Source: Parietichytrium sp. I65-24A (taxonomy: Eukaryota > Sar > Bigyra > Thraustochytrida > Thraustochytriidae). Taken from it: a stretch of DNA of 64,000 bases. The notes under the pieces were generated by a model. That model had not been told where the DNA came from, made no database searches, and saw nothing but the letters and a program-made list of their open reading frames with translations. This document shows, piece after piece, positions 8,639 to 16,996 of the stretch. Where the stretch lies: positions 1 to 64,000 of the forward strand of contig BLSF01000081.1 of assembly GCA_012862575.1 (NCBI GenBank), in the 5' to 3' direction. Position numbers and translations under genes: made by a program. Numbering within the stretch: position 1 is the stretch's first letter; the number at the start of each line of letters is the position of its first letter.

Positions 8639-11600
8639 ATGGCTAAAGGAAAGAAAACGAACCCTGGCTCGACTCCGGCCACGCCTGTGGCACTACAGCA
8701 ACATGACATGCTCGAAGAGGACGCTCATTCGGTCACATCAGTCATTCGTCAAGAAGGAGTCACCTTCAAGCCCACCATGCCTGTCTTCTCCGGTAAAGAT
8801 CATGACTGGGCTTACTTTGAGACCGACCTGAAGGCGTTCGCTTCCTTTCACGGAGTGAACCTCGATGACTCTCTCTCCCTCCAAGAGGAGAACATGATTC
8901 ACATCATGCTCACCTCTGCAATCCCGCGAGAGCTCCGAGACATCCTCATGCGAGACAACGAAAAAGGTCTCGGCTCCATCGCCTGGAGCAATTTACGATC
9001 TGACTTCGGGCAATCTACTCGCCAACGGCAATACGACCTCTACGTCGAGGCCGCTTCTCTCAAGCCCTCTGACAAGTCGCTCGCTGGTGTCAAGCGCTTC
9101 TGTGACCAAGTCCACGTCAAGACCCAACAATGGGTTCAATTCGACCTCGATCCTTGGGTGCAAGCCACGCTATCCACTCTCGGCACCGTTCGCTCCACTT
9201 GGCCTGAACTTGAGGTCCAGGTTTGCGCTCTCCTCGCCCGATTGCACTCCTCCAAAGACGACAACGGAGATGAGCTCAAGGGGCGACCTCTCTTCAAGTT
9301 TGCCATGAACGAACTCAATTCCATCGTGCAAACTGTTCAAAAGAAATCGCCCTCTGTTTCCCCAGTATTCGCCTATTCTAATGCGCCCCGCAAGAAAGCT
9401 GGCGGCAAAAACTCCAACAAAAAGCAGAAGGAGAACGACAAGCGTCAGAATGGCGAGTGTTTCGGGTGCTCAGGCAAACATTCTCGTCAAGAATGCCCGT
9501 ACAAGAACTCAACTTGCTCCAACTGCAAGCGCCGTGGTCATATCGCTGAACATTGCCGATCCAGGGGTAAAGTTGGTAATCCGGAAAAATCCTCCCGGCC
9601 AATCTTCTCGCTGCTGCCCCTAGCAGCACTCGAGCCGAGCAACTCACCAGCAGCCAATGTGGTAGCCAACCCTCTCCCTGTGTTTTCTGCTACTGCACCG
9701 CTCTGCTCCTCGCGCACTGTCATCCTTGACTCAGGCGCAGGATGCACTCACTGCCCGCACCTTGATCTCTTCGACCAGTCTTCCTTGCGGCAGTCAGAGC
9801 AACAAAGTGTCACCGCTGATGGCACTATCATGAAATCGTCAACCACTGGCCGTCTCATGATCCCACTACGCACTGCACAAGGCGCGAAAATCTTCCTCGC
9901 AATAGATGATGCACTTTACTCGCCATCTGCCCCAGCCATCCTACTCAGTTTCAACTCGCTACTCGCGAAAAACTACTCCATTACGGCTCATGGCAGCAGC
10001 TGCACTGTCCAGCTCAATCAGCATGACTCCCTCTCATTCGGTCTGCATCGCTCGCTCTCGATCCTCTACATGCCTGTAGATGATAACTCAAGTACAAGGG
10101 TAGGCCTACAAAGCCCTCTCACCCTTCTATCTGGAAGGCAGCCTACGAGTCCTATGCTTCACCGACGCCTTGCTCACCTTGGACGCACCAAGATTGACAA
10201 AACTCTTAAGGCAACTGACCACAATTACGGATCGCCATACAAGGTACCTGAATGTGGAATCTGCGCGCAAGCCAATTTGCCGCGCGAGTCGCAGCCTCAC
10301 GGTGAACATAATGCTCGGGCCACACAACCGGGACAAGTCGTTTCTGGTGACATTGCCGGACCGTTTAAACCTGGTAAAGACGGTTTCGCTTACGCATTCA
10401 ACTTTGTTGATCTCTTCTCCGGCCTGCCCATCACCATTCTGCTCCGCTCTCTCACTCAAGCGGACATTGCAGATGCCATCGAACAAATGCGGCGCCGATG
10501 GCACAGCGGACTCGTTTCTCCACCGGAGAACTGTGTTCTGTACCTGGACAACTTCAGTTCATTCCACTGTGACAGTGTCACTCAGCTGGTTCATGCATGG
10601 GGTTGGAGTACGCGCTTCTGCACTCCGCATGCTCATGCAAGCCACCCCAGCGAGCCTCTCAACAAGACTCTGCTCCGCATGTGCAGGGCCATGCTGCTCG
10701 ACTCTCAACGCCCTGTCACCTCCTGGTCCTCAGCGTATGAATACGCCTCCTACATTCTTGCACGTACTGTGCCCACTCGCGGTTCCAAGACTCCGTTCGA
10801 GCTCCACTGCGGCACAATCCCGTCGATCGCTCACATCAGGCGCTATGGATGCCTGGTGTTTACCAAGCAGCAAGACAAGGGCTATCCCAAGCTCAAGCCG
10901 CAAGGCAAAGCCGCGGCATTCTTAGGTATCGACCCGCTCTACCCACACGGGACATATACCCTTCTCAACCTCGAGACTCAGCGAATCATTCACTCTTCTG
11001 ACGTCCATTTCATGGAAGATATCAACGCTAGTCAATACTGCTCCACCGCAGATTTATTGGATCATCTCGCGCGACAAGATGCCTCTGCTTCTGACTCTGA
11101 CTCTGACTCCGAGTCCATCGACTCCGACGGTGTTGCGCCTGCGGAGGTGCCTGAACTCCAGGGTCATAAAATGGAAAGCGCTCCTGCAGGTCCTTTTACC
11201 CTCCAAGACGACGGCGAGCTCGTCGACGTAGATGCGAACCCAACTGCACTCTTCGCTGCAGCACTTGCATCATACCGGGTTCATGTCAGTCCGGAGGTGG
11301 CTGAAACATTAACTATCCCCAAGTCCTTCGCTGATCTGCGCTCTCTGCCAACCTTACATTTTGAACTTTGGTCTTTAGCAATGACTGAGGAGGTTGATCA
11401 CCTCACGCAACTCGGGTGTCTCCAACCATACTCAGCCACGGAGGTGAGAAATATCAAACACAAGACCATCATGAGTTCACGTTGGCTGTTCAAAATGAAA
11501 TCAACAGATCTACGACTGCGTGCGCGGCTCGTGATCAGAGGTTTCCTCGAGCCTGTGTCAAAGGCGGATACGTTCTCTCCAACCGTCAGCAAGACGGCCG

Positions 11601-12853
11601 TACGTATTGCAACAGTCATCGCCCTCTCCAAAGGATATCAACGGACTCAGTTCGACGTGGTCTCAGCATTCCTCCACGCGCCAATCGATGGCAATCTCTT
11701 CATCAAAGCCCCTCAAGGAGTGCCTGGAGCAGCACCCTACTATAAGCTGACCAAGTCAGTATATGGGCTCAAATCCTCGCCTGCCCGCTTCGCGGCTCTT
11801 CTAACCGACATCTTTGTCAAGCACTGCAGTCTCACCCAGTCCGTTCACGACGCATGCCTCTTCTACGGCAAAGACCTCATTGTTCTAGCCTACGTGGACG
11901 ACATCAATGCCTTTGGAACAACTCAGTCTATCGATGCTCTCCTCTCCAACGTGAGAGCTCAAATCGAAATCAAGGTTGTTGACACCAACTCATACCTCGG
12001 CTCCGAATGGGACTACAATGTGGACAAGAATACCTGCCGCATCACGCAGAGCAAGTATATTGAGGATCTGATCAAAGAGCACGGAATGTCTCATGCCAAG
12101 CCTTGCTCCACTCCAATGGACCCAAAGCAGCGTCTGATCCCTCTTGACCAACCTGAGCAATTTGTTGGTTATCGTCACATAGTCGGTCAGCTCATCTACC
12201 TGCTTGAGACGCGACCAGACCTCTCCTTCGCTGTTCACAGTCTCGCTTGTTCCATGCACGCTAACGGTGAAGGCCACTACCGTGCTGCTCGCAAGGTGGT
12301 CAGATACCTGGCCGGAACCAAAGACCTGGGAATTACACTTCGTGGAGTCGCCGACCCCAACTCCTTAGCAGTCACGGTCTACAGTGACGCTTCTCTCGGG
12401 CATCAACAGGCCTCGAAGTCTACGAGCGGTTTCGTAGTCTTCCTCGGATCCTCGCCGGTCCACTGGCAAACCAAACGCCAATCTCTCGTTGCCACTAGCT
12501 CTACCGCAGCAGAACTCATTGCTCTCAGCCACGCCATGGATGACGCACGTTTTGTCCAAGCCATAGCACTCGAACTCGGAGTCCGGAATAACTTTGAAGT
12601 ACTGGCTCTCACGGACTCACAGGTCTCAATCGCGGTCCTGAATCGCGAAGCCCCCGCGCGTGCAAATCGCTACATCAACTTCCGTCTGGACAAACTCTCT
12701 GACCTTATAGCGAGAAAGCAAGCCCTACTCGAGTACATCTCTACCGATAGGCAGGTTGCGGATGCTCTAACAAAGCAATTGAGCTCTGGCCCTCATACTG
12801 AACACTTTAAAAAGATCATGGGCAATTATGACAGCAAGCTCACGGAGGTGTAG
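8639..12853 (+). CDS. Copia gag-pol polyprotein, 1404 aa
   Basis: The ATG at 8639 opens a single 1404-codon frame. Gag occupies roughly residues 1-260, with two zinc knuckles at about 273-308 (CFGCSGKHSRQEC, with three instead of four residues before the His, and the canonical CSNCKRRGHIAEHC). The aspartic protease has the DSGAGC motif near 365. Integrase shows the N-terminal zinc site (HRRLAH...CGIC, about 507-545) and core Asp and Glu positions (GDIAGPF; YLDNFSS; a Glu in SHPSEPLNKT). Reverse transcriptase covers about 945-1190 with YVDD near 1084. RNase H follows (YSDASLGH near 1249, STAAE, LTDSQ). Gag and Pol are fused with no frameshift or stop between them, so the Gag:Pol ratio must be set another way. 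The TAG stop forms the first three bases of the 3' LTR. Confidence 0.97.
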   Translation: MAKGKKTNPGSTPATPVALQQHDMLEEDAHSVTSVIRQEGVTFKPTMPVFSGKDHDWAYFETDLKAFASFHGVNLDDSLSLQEENMIHIMLTSAIPRELRDILMRDNEKGLGSIAWSNLRSDFGQSTRQRQYDLYVEAASLKPSDKSLAGVKRFCDQVHVKTQQWVQFDLDPWVQATLSTLGTVRSTWPELEVQVCALLARLHSSKDDNGDELKGRPLFKFAMNELNSIVQTVQKKSPSVSPVFAYSNAPRKKAGGKNSNKKQKENDKRQNGECFGCSGKHSRQECPYKNSTCSNCKRRGHIAEHCRSRGKVGNPEKSSRPIFSLLPLAALEPSNSPAANVVANPLPVFSATAPLCSSRTVILDSGAGCTHCPHLDLFDQSSLRQSEQQSVTADGTIMKSSTTGRLMIPLRTAQGAKIFLAIDDALYSPSAPAILLSFNSLLAKNYSITAHGSSCTVQLNQHDSLSFGLHRSLSILYMPVDDNSSTRVGLQSPLTLLSGRQPTSPMLHRRLAHLGRTKIDKTLKATDHNYGSPYKVPECGICAQANLPRESQPHGEHNARATQPGQVVSGDIAGPFKPGKDGFAYAFNFVDLFSGLPITILLRSLTQADIADAIEQMRRRWHSGLVSPPENCVLYLDNFSSFHCDSVTQLVHAWGWSTRFCTPHAHASHPSEPLNKTLLRMCRAMLLDSQRPVTSWSSAYEYASYILARTVPTRGSKTPFELHCGTIPSIAHIRRYGCLVFTKQQDKGYPKLKPQGKAAAFLGIDPLYPHGTYTLLNLETQRIIHSSDVHFMEDINASQYCSTADLLDHLARQDASASDSDSDSESIDSDGVAPAEVPELQGHKMESAPAGPFTLQDDGELVDVDANPTALFAAALASYRVHVSPEVAETLTIPKSFADLRSLPTLHFELWSLAMTEEVDHLTQLGCLQPYSATEVRNIKHKTIMSSRWLFKMKSTDLRLRARLVIRGFLEPVSKADTFSPTVSKTAVRIATVIALSKGYQRTQFDVVSAFLHAPIDGNLFIKAPQGVPGAAPYYKLTKSVYGLKSSPARFAALLTDIFVKHCSLTQSVHDACLFYGKDLIVLAYVDDINAFGTTQSIDALLSNVRAQIEIKVVDTNSYLGSEWDYNVDKNTCRITQSKYIEDLIKEHGMSHAKPCSTPMDPKQRLIPLDQPEQFVGYRHIVGQLIYLLETRPDLSFAVHSLACSMHANGEGHYRAARKVVRYLAGTKDLGITLRGVADPNSLAVTVYSDASLGHQQASKSTSGFVVFLGSSPVHWQTKRQSLVATSSTAAELIALSHAMDDARFVQAIALELGVRNNFEVLALTDSQVSIAVLNREAPARANRYINFRLDKLSDLIARKQALLEYISTDRQVADALTKQLSSGPHTEHFKKIMGNYDSKLTEV

Positions 12854-13176
12854 TGAAGGATCTCATCCGAAGAACCGAAGAACCAGTATCGTTCATAGAA
12901 CCTGCCTCTCCTACGACAGTGAAATGTGCACCATGCCAGCTCATCACTGTGGCATTGTGCACCATGCCACCTCATGATGCCAACTCATCACTCCGGCATA
13001 TTACACCATACTCTAGAACTCCATGTCACAGAATTGGAGTATCAAGGTGATCTCCATCACTTTTCCATGTTCTCCAATCACCTAACTCAGGCCGCTCAGA
13101 TCTCAGAACTACAAGAGTTAATACAATCTCTCTCACGTTCCTCAACTTTCTTCACTTTGTCATTTATCATTCTATA
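12851..13176 (+). repeat. 3' LTR of the copia element
   Basis: Reads identical to 8263-8588 over 326 bp. It is preceded by a short purine-rich stretch (CACGGAGGTG), a possible polypurine tract. It supplies the gag-pol stop codon and presumably the polyadenylation site. Confidence 0.93.
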
Positions 13177-13181
13177 CGAAC
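13177..13181. repeat. Target-site duplication, right copy
   Basis: CGAAC, matching 8258-8262. Removing the element and one copy restores GCTAGCGAACTATAGC as the empty site. Confidence 0.85.
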
Positions 13182-13195
13182 TATAGCTTCCCACG

Positions 13196-13972
13196 ATGGG
13201 CCCTCCCGAGCGTTCCAAGACGCGTGCCAACACGCTCGTCAGTGCACGCGCGTGTCGAAAATGCCGTGGAAACTAATAAAGCTGAAAACGCTGAGAACGC
13301 CGACGCTGCCGCGCATCTGATTGAAATACTCGTACGTGTGGAAAATGTGGTGAATGATATTGGAACCAGCTATGATGAGCATCAACACGCAGGGGGCTCA
13401 AAGCTCTTCAAGTTTCATTCGCGACTAGACGCTGGTGCGCATTTCACCAGTCGCGATGACGTAGTGACAGAGCTCTCATCCAACCTCTTGAGGATCCCGA
13501 GTGACGATGAGGACGTGGCGTGTCAGGTTGACATCGAGTTCAAGTTGAACCAGCTCAGCGCCCTCGCCGTGGTCGCAACCTATCGACCAGGCGATGGTTC
13601 GGATAGCCCGGCACCTTCAACCGCTTCGACCGCTTGGCATGCCGTGATACGGGAGGTGTCGATTGCATGTGTTCCGGCAGAGTCCACGGAGGCAATTTTA
13701 GGAAGACTGCTGGGGTTTCGGGGCCCGTCTTCGCGGTCCGTTTCGCGGTTGGATTTGGATTTGAATTTAAATTCGTCGTCACAAACGAACGAACTGGAGC
13801 TCGTGGCGCCGGTCGCCATTGACTATAGACCGTTCACCTTCATGGACATGTACGTGGACATTCGCGAGGCACCATGGGCTCATCACCAAGGCCCGTTCGC
13901 CAGACTCCTCCTCCGCGAGCCTCTCGTCTGCAAGGATCAGAACGGGATCGTAGTGGCACCCGTTCCGCTCAA
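13196..13972 (+). CDS. Unknown protein, 3' truncated at an N, frame uncertain at the 5' end
   Basis: A coding-looking stretch with no recognised family. The long frame runs from about 13224 (no ATG) to the N at 13973. An ATG at 13196 lies in another frame (MGPPERSKTRANTLVS) that stops at 13276. A one-base change near the AAAA at about 13261 or a tiny intron would join them. The readable protein (for example TFMDMYVDIREAPWAHHQ near its end) has no membrane segment. Beyond the N the sequence becomes intron of an LRR gene on the opposite strand, so the true 3' end is missing from this assembly. The gene starts 15 bp after the copia target duplication. Confidence 0.4.
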
Positions 13973-13973
13973 N
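13973..13973. other. Single N, probable contig junction
   Basis: The only ambiguous base outside the large gap. To its left a plus-strand coding frame runs in; to its right the sequence is homologous to the intron at 24-163, on the minus strand. Neither continues across, so this N probably marks a collapsed gap or misjoin. Confidence 0.55.
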
Positions 13974-14011
13974 AAAACTTTTCACCAAACCGGTGTCAAA
14001 GGCACACGTAC

Positions 14012-14323
14012 TTCAAGTTAGTCAGCGCAGTGTTCTTCTCCAACGCGCAACCGATCGCTGATGTTCCTTTAGCGCCAATCTCGTTATCACAAAGACTATT
14101 TCATAACAAAATGACGTGAAGTCGTCAGCCACCAAGTCCGAAAAAGTTCAGCAAGATGCGAGCCTTTTTCACCAAACCAGTGTCAAAAGTCCAGCGTACT
14201 TGCTCAGTTACCCCAGCAACACTCACCCCATGCACGACTTACCCTAACTGTTGAAGCGTTTTATTTCCATTGAGCGCCACGGCCACCTTGATCGCTCCAT
14301 CTCGCCCCACGCAACCACTAAAC
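14012..14323 (-). pseudogene. Fragment of an LRR gene: two LRR exons
   Basis: Two exon-sized units, each encoding one ribonuclease-inhibitor-like LRR. Exon 14323-14243 (81 nt, after GCGCAG, ending before GTAAGT) reads FSGCVGRDGAIKVAVALNGN then KTLQQL. Exon 14095-14012 (84 nt, after AAATAG, ending before GTACGTG) reads LCDNEIGAKGTSAIGCALEK then NTALTNL. Both start after one base and end with two bases of a codon, so all introns are phase 2. The intron between them (14242-14096, 147 nt) and the one after 14012 share sequence with the intron at 24-163. No further LRR exon could be read above 14323, and the fragment breaks at the N at 13973. It is either a decayed paralogue of the left-hand ROCO gene or part of a gene split by misassembly. 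Confidence 0.6.
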
Positions 14324-15433
14324 CTGCGCGTGAAAGGACAGGCACCGTCAGAAAACCAACTCGGCCGGCTCTTCCACTCAGCTGACGGACGTCACCTCAC
14401 TCACCACACAGCCCCCTCTCGGTCGAGAGCGTTTAGTCCTTCGCCCAACGAGCTCACACACCAGAACCTCGACTTGACGCCACAAATATACCGGTCTTGG
14501 TACCTTCCCATCTTTCTCCGTTGTGTCAGCCTCCAGGACGCTTCGATCGCAAACAACGACACCTATGACCTCCACAGCCTCCGAACTGCTGTGTCCGCGT
14601 TGCGGTGTGCTTGAAAATTCATTCAACTGATAGTCAATATTATAGTTTTGTGTATTTAAAAAGCAACTATGGAAAAACTAATAGGGGTAGCCTGAGGTGG
14701 GGGGGGAACCGTGGGGAACCCCAGAATCTCAGGGGTATGTACGCTATAACAGAGTTAGCAAGAATGTCTAGTAAGCTTAGTCAGTAAACTTAGGTACTAA
14801 AACCATTGGGTTAGAAGTGTGTGCTGTGCGTACTGTGCGTGCTTAGAGAAGCGGAAGAGGAGACCCTAAGAAGGATACTACAGCATGGAAGTGCAATAGC
14901 CGACTAGAGCTACAAGTAGATGAAGTTGCAGTGCAGGCAGATGCAGGCAGACTCCAACGAATCCCACTTTTTTTACTTGCTCACAAAATCTAAACTACTT
15001 ACCTCACTCGCTCCAATCTACTGCCATTTTCACATAATCAAAAACGCTGGCCAATGGTGTCTGGTTGAACTTTCTACCAATTTCAAATGCAAAAACCTTC
15101 TACTAATTTTACATGATCAGAACTACTGGTATCCGCTGGTAGTCGCATCAAATTGAATGACATGATCCACCAAGTCTGCTCAGGAATCCCGCCAAGATTT
15201 CTCTCCGAGTTTCTTTCAAATTTTGGACCTACAGACGGGCTCTGGGCAGCGACCTGACCCATGTGATACCTGTGGTAACAGCAATCTTATCTCGATAAGG
15301 AGAGAAGGGAGGAAAGAAAAATCAGACTAAATCACGTTCACATATTATAAAAAATTAATCCTCCCATGATGCAAGGGAAAAGGACCAAGCGACGTCAAGC
15401 CGAGCAACTGATAAATAATTCTTTCGGTTGTTT
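14324..15433. other. Spacer without recognisable gene
   Basis: About 1.1 kb with only short frames lacking ATG starts. A GC-rich inverted repeat surrounds 14712-14723 (TGGGGAACCCCA) next to a G8 run. AT-rich sequence precedes the 3' end of the ALDH gene. Nothing else supported. Confidence 0.6.
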
Positions 15434-16996
15434 TTAAGGCATGGAGTCGTCCGGGCGCTTAATGATGACAGTCTTACTCTCCAAGTAGTTGTGGAGTCCA
15501 TTCTGTCCGAGCTCGCGGCCAATTCCAGAGTCCTTGTACCCTCCAAAAGGAGTGTTGGAATCAAAAACATCATAGCAGTTTACATACACGGTTCCGGTGC
15601 GCAGACCATTCGAAATTTTCAGGGCGTTGTCTACGCTCTTGGTGACGACTCCGGCGCCAAGACCATACTGGGAGTCATTCGCACGCTCGATTACCTCGTC
15701 AATAGTTTTGAACTTGAAGATGGACATGACGGGCCCAAAGATCTCTTCGCGTGCAATGGTCATGTCATCGGTCACGTCGGCAAAAACGGTTGGCTCAATG
15801 AACCAGCCCTTCTTTCCGGCGCGCTTTCCTCCGCAGAGAAGCTTTGCGCCTTCTTTCTCACCGGTCTTGCAATAACCCAAAATTTTGTCAAATTGGGCCT
15901 CATCGATTTGGGGGCCTTGGGAGGTCTTCGAATCGAATGGATCTCCAACAACACGCTTTTTGGCCTCTTCCACAGATCGGCGGACAAACTCGTCGTAGAT
16001 GCCCTCTTGCACGTAGATGCGGCTTCCTGCAATGCAGCACTGCCCCATGTTGAAGAAGATACCAAGCTGAGATTGCTGAATGGCCAAATCGATGTCTGCA
16101 TCATCGAGGATGATGTTTGCGGACTTTCCACCGAGCTCGAGAGTGACACGCTTCAAATTGCTCTTGTGGGAGTCGCGCATGATCTGGTAGCCAACTTCCG
16201 TGGAGCCAGTAAACGCTACCTTGTCCACGCCAGGATGTTGGGCAAGGTGTCTTCCTGCGGTAGCTCCTTGTCCAGGGACGATGTTGACGACACCCTTTGG
16301 AATTCCAGCCTCGACAATGAGCTCACCAAGGCGCAGCGCCGTGAGCGGAGTCTGCTCAGCAGGCTTCAGCACAACGGTGTTTCCAGCCGCAAGGGCCGGC
16401 CCGAGCTTCCAAGTCGCCATCAGGAGAGGGAAGTTCCATGGAATGATCTGAGCGCACACACCGACAGGCTCCATCTTGGTGTAGCAAAAGTGTGGCCCCC
16501 CAATCGGGATGGTGGTTCCGTGAATTTTGTCCGCCCACCCTGCATAGTACCGCATAGTTCTAATCACGAGACCAAGGTCAGCAGCCTTGGCAACGGTGCA
16601 TGGCTTTCCATTGTCCAGGGCCTCAAGTGCAGCCAGCTCGTCAATGTTGGCCTCGATCAGGTCTGCAAGCTTGTACATGAGGCGGCCGCGTTCCGCAGCG
16701 TCCATGGTGCGCCATGGGCCTTCAAAAGCGTCTCTAGCAGCTGCAACCGCCTCGTCGATGTCAGCCTTGCCGGCCTCGGCCACGTCGGCGAGCTTCTCTT
16801 CAGTGGCAGGGTTGAAAGTCTCAAATGTCTTCCCGTCCTTTGATGGCACAAATTTGCCGTTGATCAAAAGATTCGTTTGCTTCACCTTTGCGTGCGTGGA
16901 GAGGTCGCGCAAGGCAACCACCGACGCAGGGCGGAGCAAGCTCGCTCCCAGTGCCCGAGGCACCCTGCGCATCACGACAGTCGACGCCTTCATCAT
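15434..16996 (-). CDS. Mitochondrial aldehyde dehydrogenase (NAD+), 520 aa
   Basis: Class 1/2 ALDH that oxidises aldehydes to carboxylic acids with NAD+. Start chosen at ATG 16996 ([16 protein letters not shown]), since the frame's upstream limit at 17005 is TTG. The first 35 or so residues are rich in Arg, Ser and Ala with no acidic residues, as in a mitochondrial targeting peptide; the mature part begins near [16 protein letters not shown]. Visible family signatures are the cofactor-binding [19 protein letters not shown], the GSTEVG loop, the general-base Glu in [10 protein letters not shown] and the catalytic Cys in GQCCIAGSR, plus the C-terminal [15 protein letters not shown]. Length and motif order match ALDH2-type enzymes throughout. 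No intron. Divergent from the MAPR gene 4.5 kb away. Confidence 0.95.
   Translation of the reverse strand: MMKASTVVMRRVPRALGASLLRPASVVALRDLSTHAKVKQTNLLINGKFVPSKDGKTFETFNPATEEKLADVAEAGKADIDEAVAAARDAFEGPWRTMDAAERGRLMYKLADLIEANIDELAALEALDNGKPCTVAKAADLGLVIRTMRYYAGWADKIHGTTIPIGGPHFCYTKMEPVGVCAQIIPWNFPLLMATWKLGPALAAGNTVVLKPAEQTPLTALRLGELIVEAGIPKGVVNIVPGQGATAGRHLAQHPGVDKVAFTGSTEVGYQIMRDSHKSNLKRVTLELGGKSANIILDDADIDLAIQQSQLGIFFNMGQCCIAGSRIYVQEGIYDEFVRRSVEEAKKRVVGDPFDSKTSQGPQIDEAQFDKILGYCKTGEKEGAKLLCGGKRAGKKGWFIEPTVFADVTDDMTIAREEIFGPVMSIFKFKTIDEVIERANDSQYGLGAGVVTKSVDNALKISNGLRTGTVYVNCYDVFDSNTPFGGYKDSGIGRELGQNGLHNYLESKTVIIKRPDDSMP

Larger units (their letters stand above)
8263..13176 (+). mobile_element. 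Complete Ty1/copia LTR retrotransposon
   Basis: A 4914-bp element with two 326-bp direct LTRs that I read as identical (8263-8588 and 12851-13176), a 5-bp target duplication (CGAAC), a tRNA-type primer-binding site directly after the 5' LTR, and one intact gag-pol frame. The domain order protease, integrase, reverse transcriptase, RNase H identifies the copia (Pseudoviridae-type) superfamily. There are no stops or frameshifts. Intact coding sequence plus identical LTRs point to a very recent insertion and probably a mobile copy. It lies between the start of a minus-strand gene (8219) and a plus-strand ATG (13196). Confidence 0.97.

Noticed and set aside
8265-8646. 65- and 102-codon frames in the LTRs
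   Set aside because: Duplicated exactly with the LTRs and without homology; they are LTR sequence.
15428-16843. 471-codon open frame antisense to ALDH on the plus strand
   Set aside because: It is the mirror of the high-GC third-position ALDH coding sequence; no motif, and the minus strand encodes a complete ALDH.
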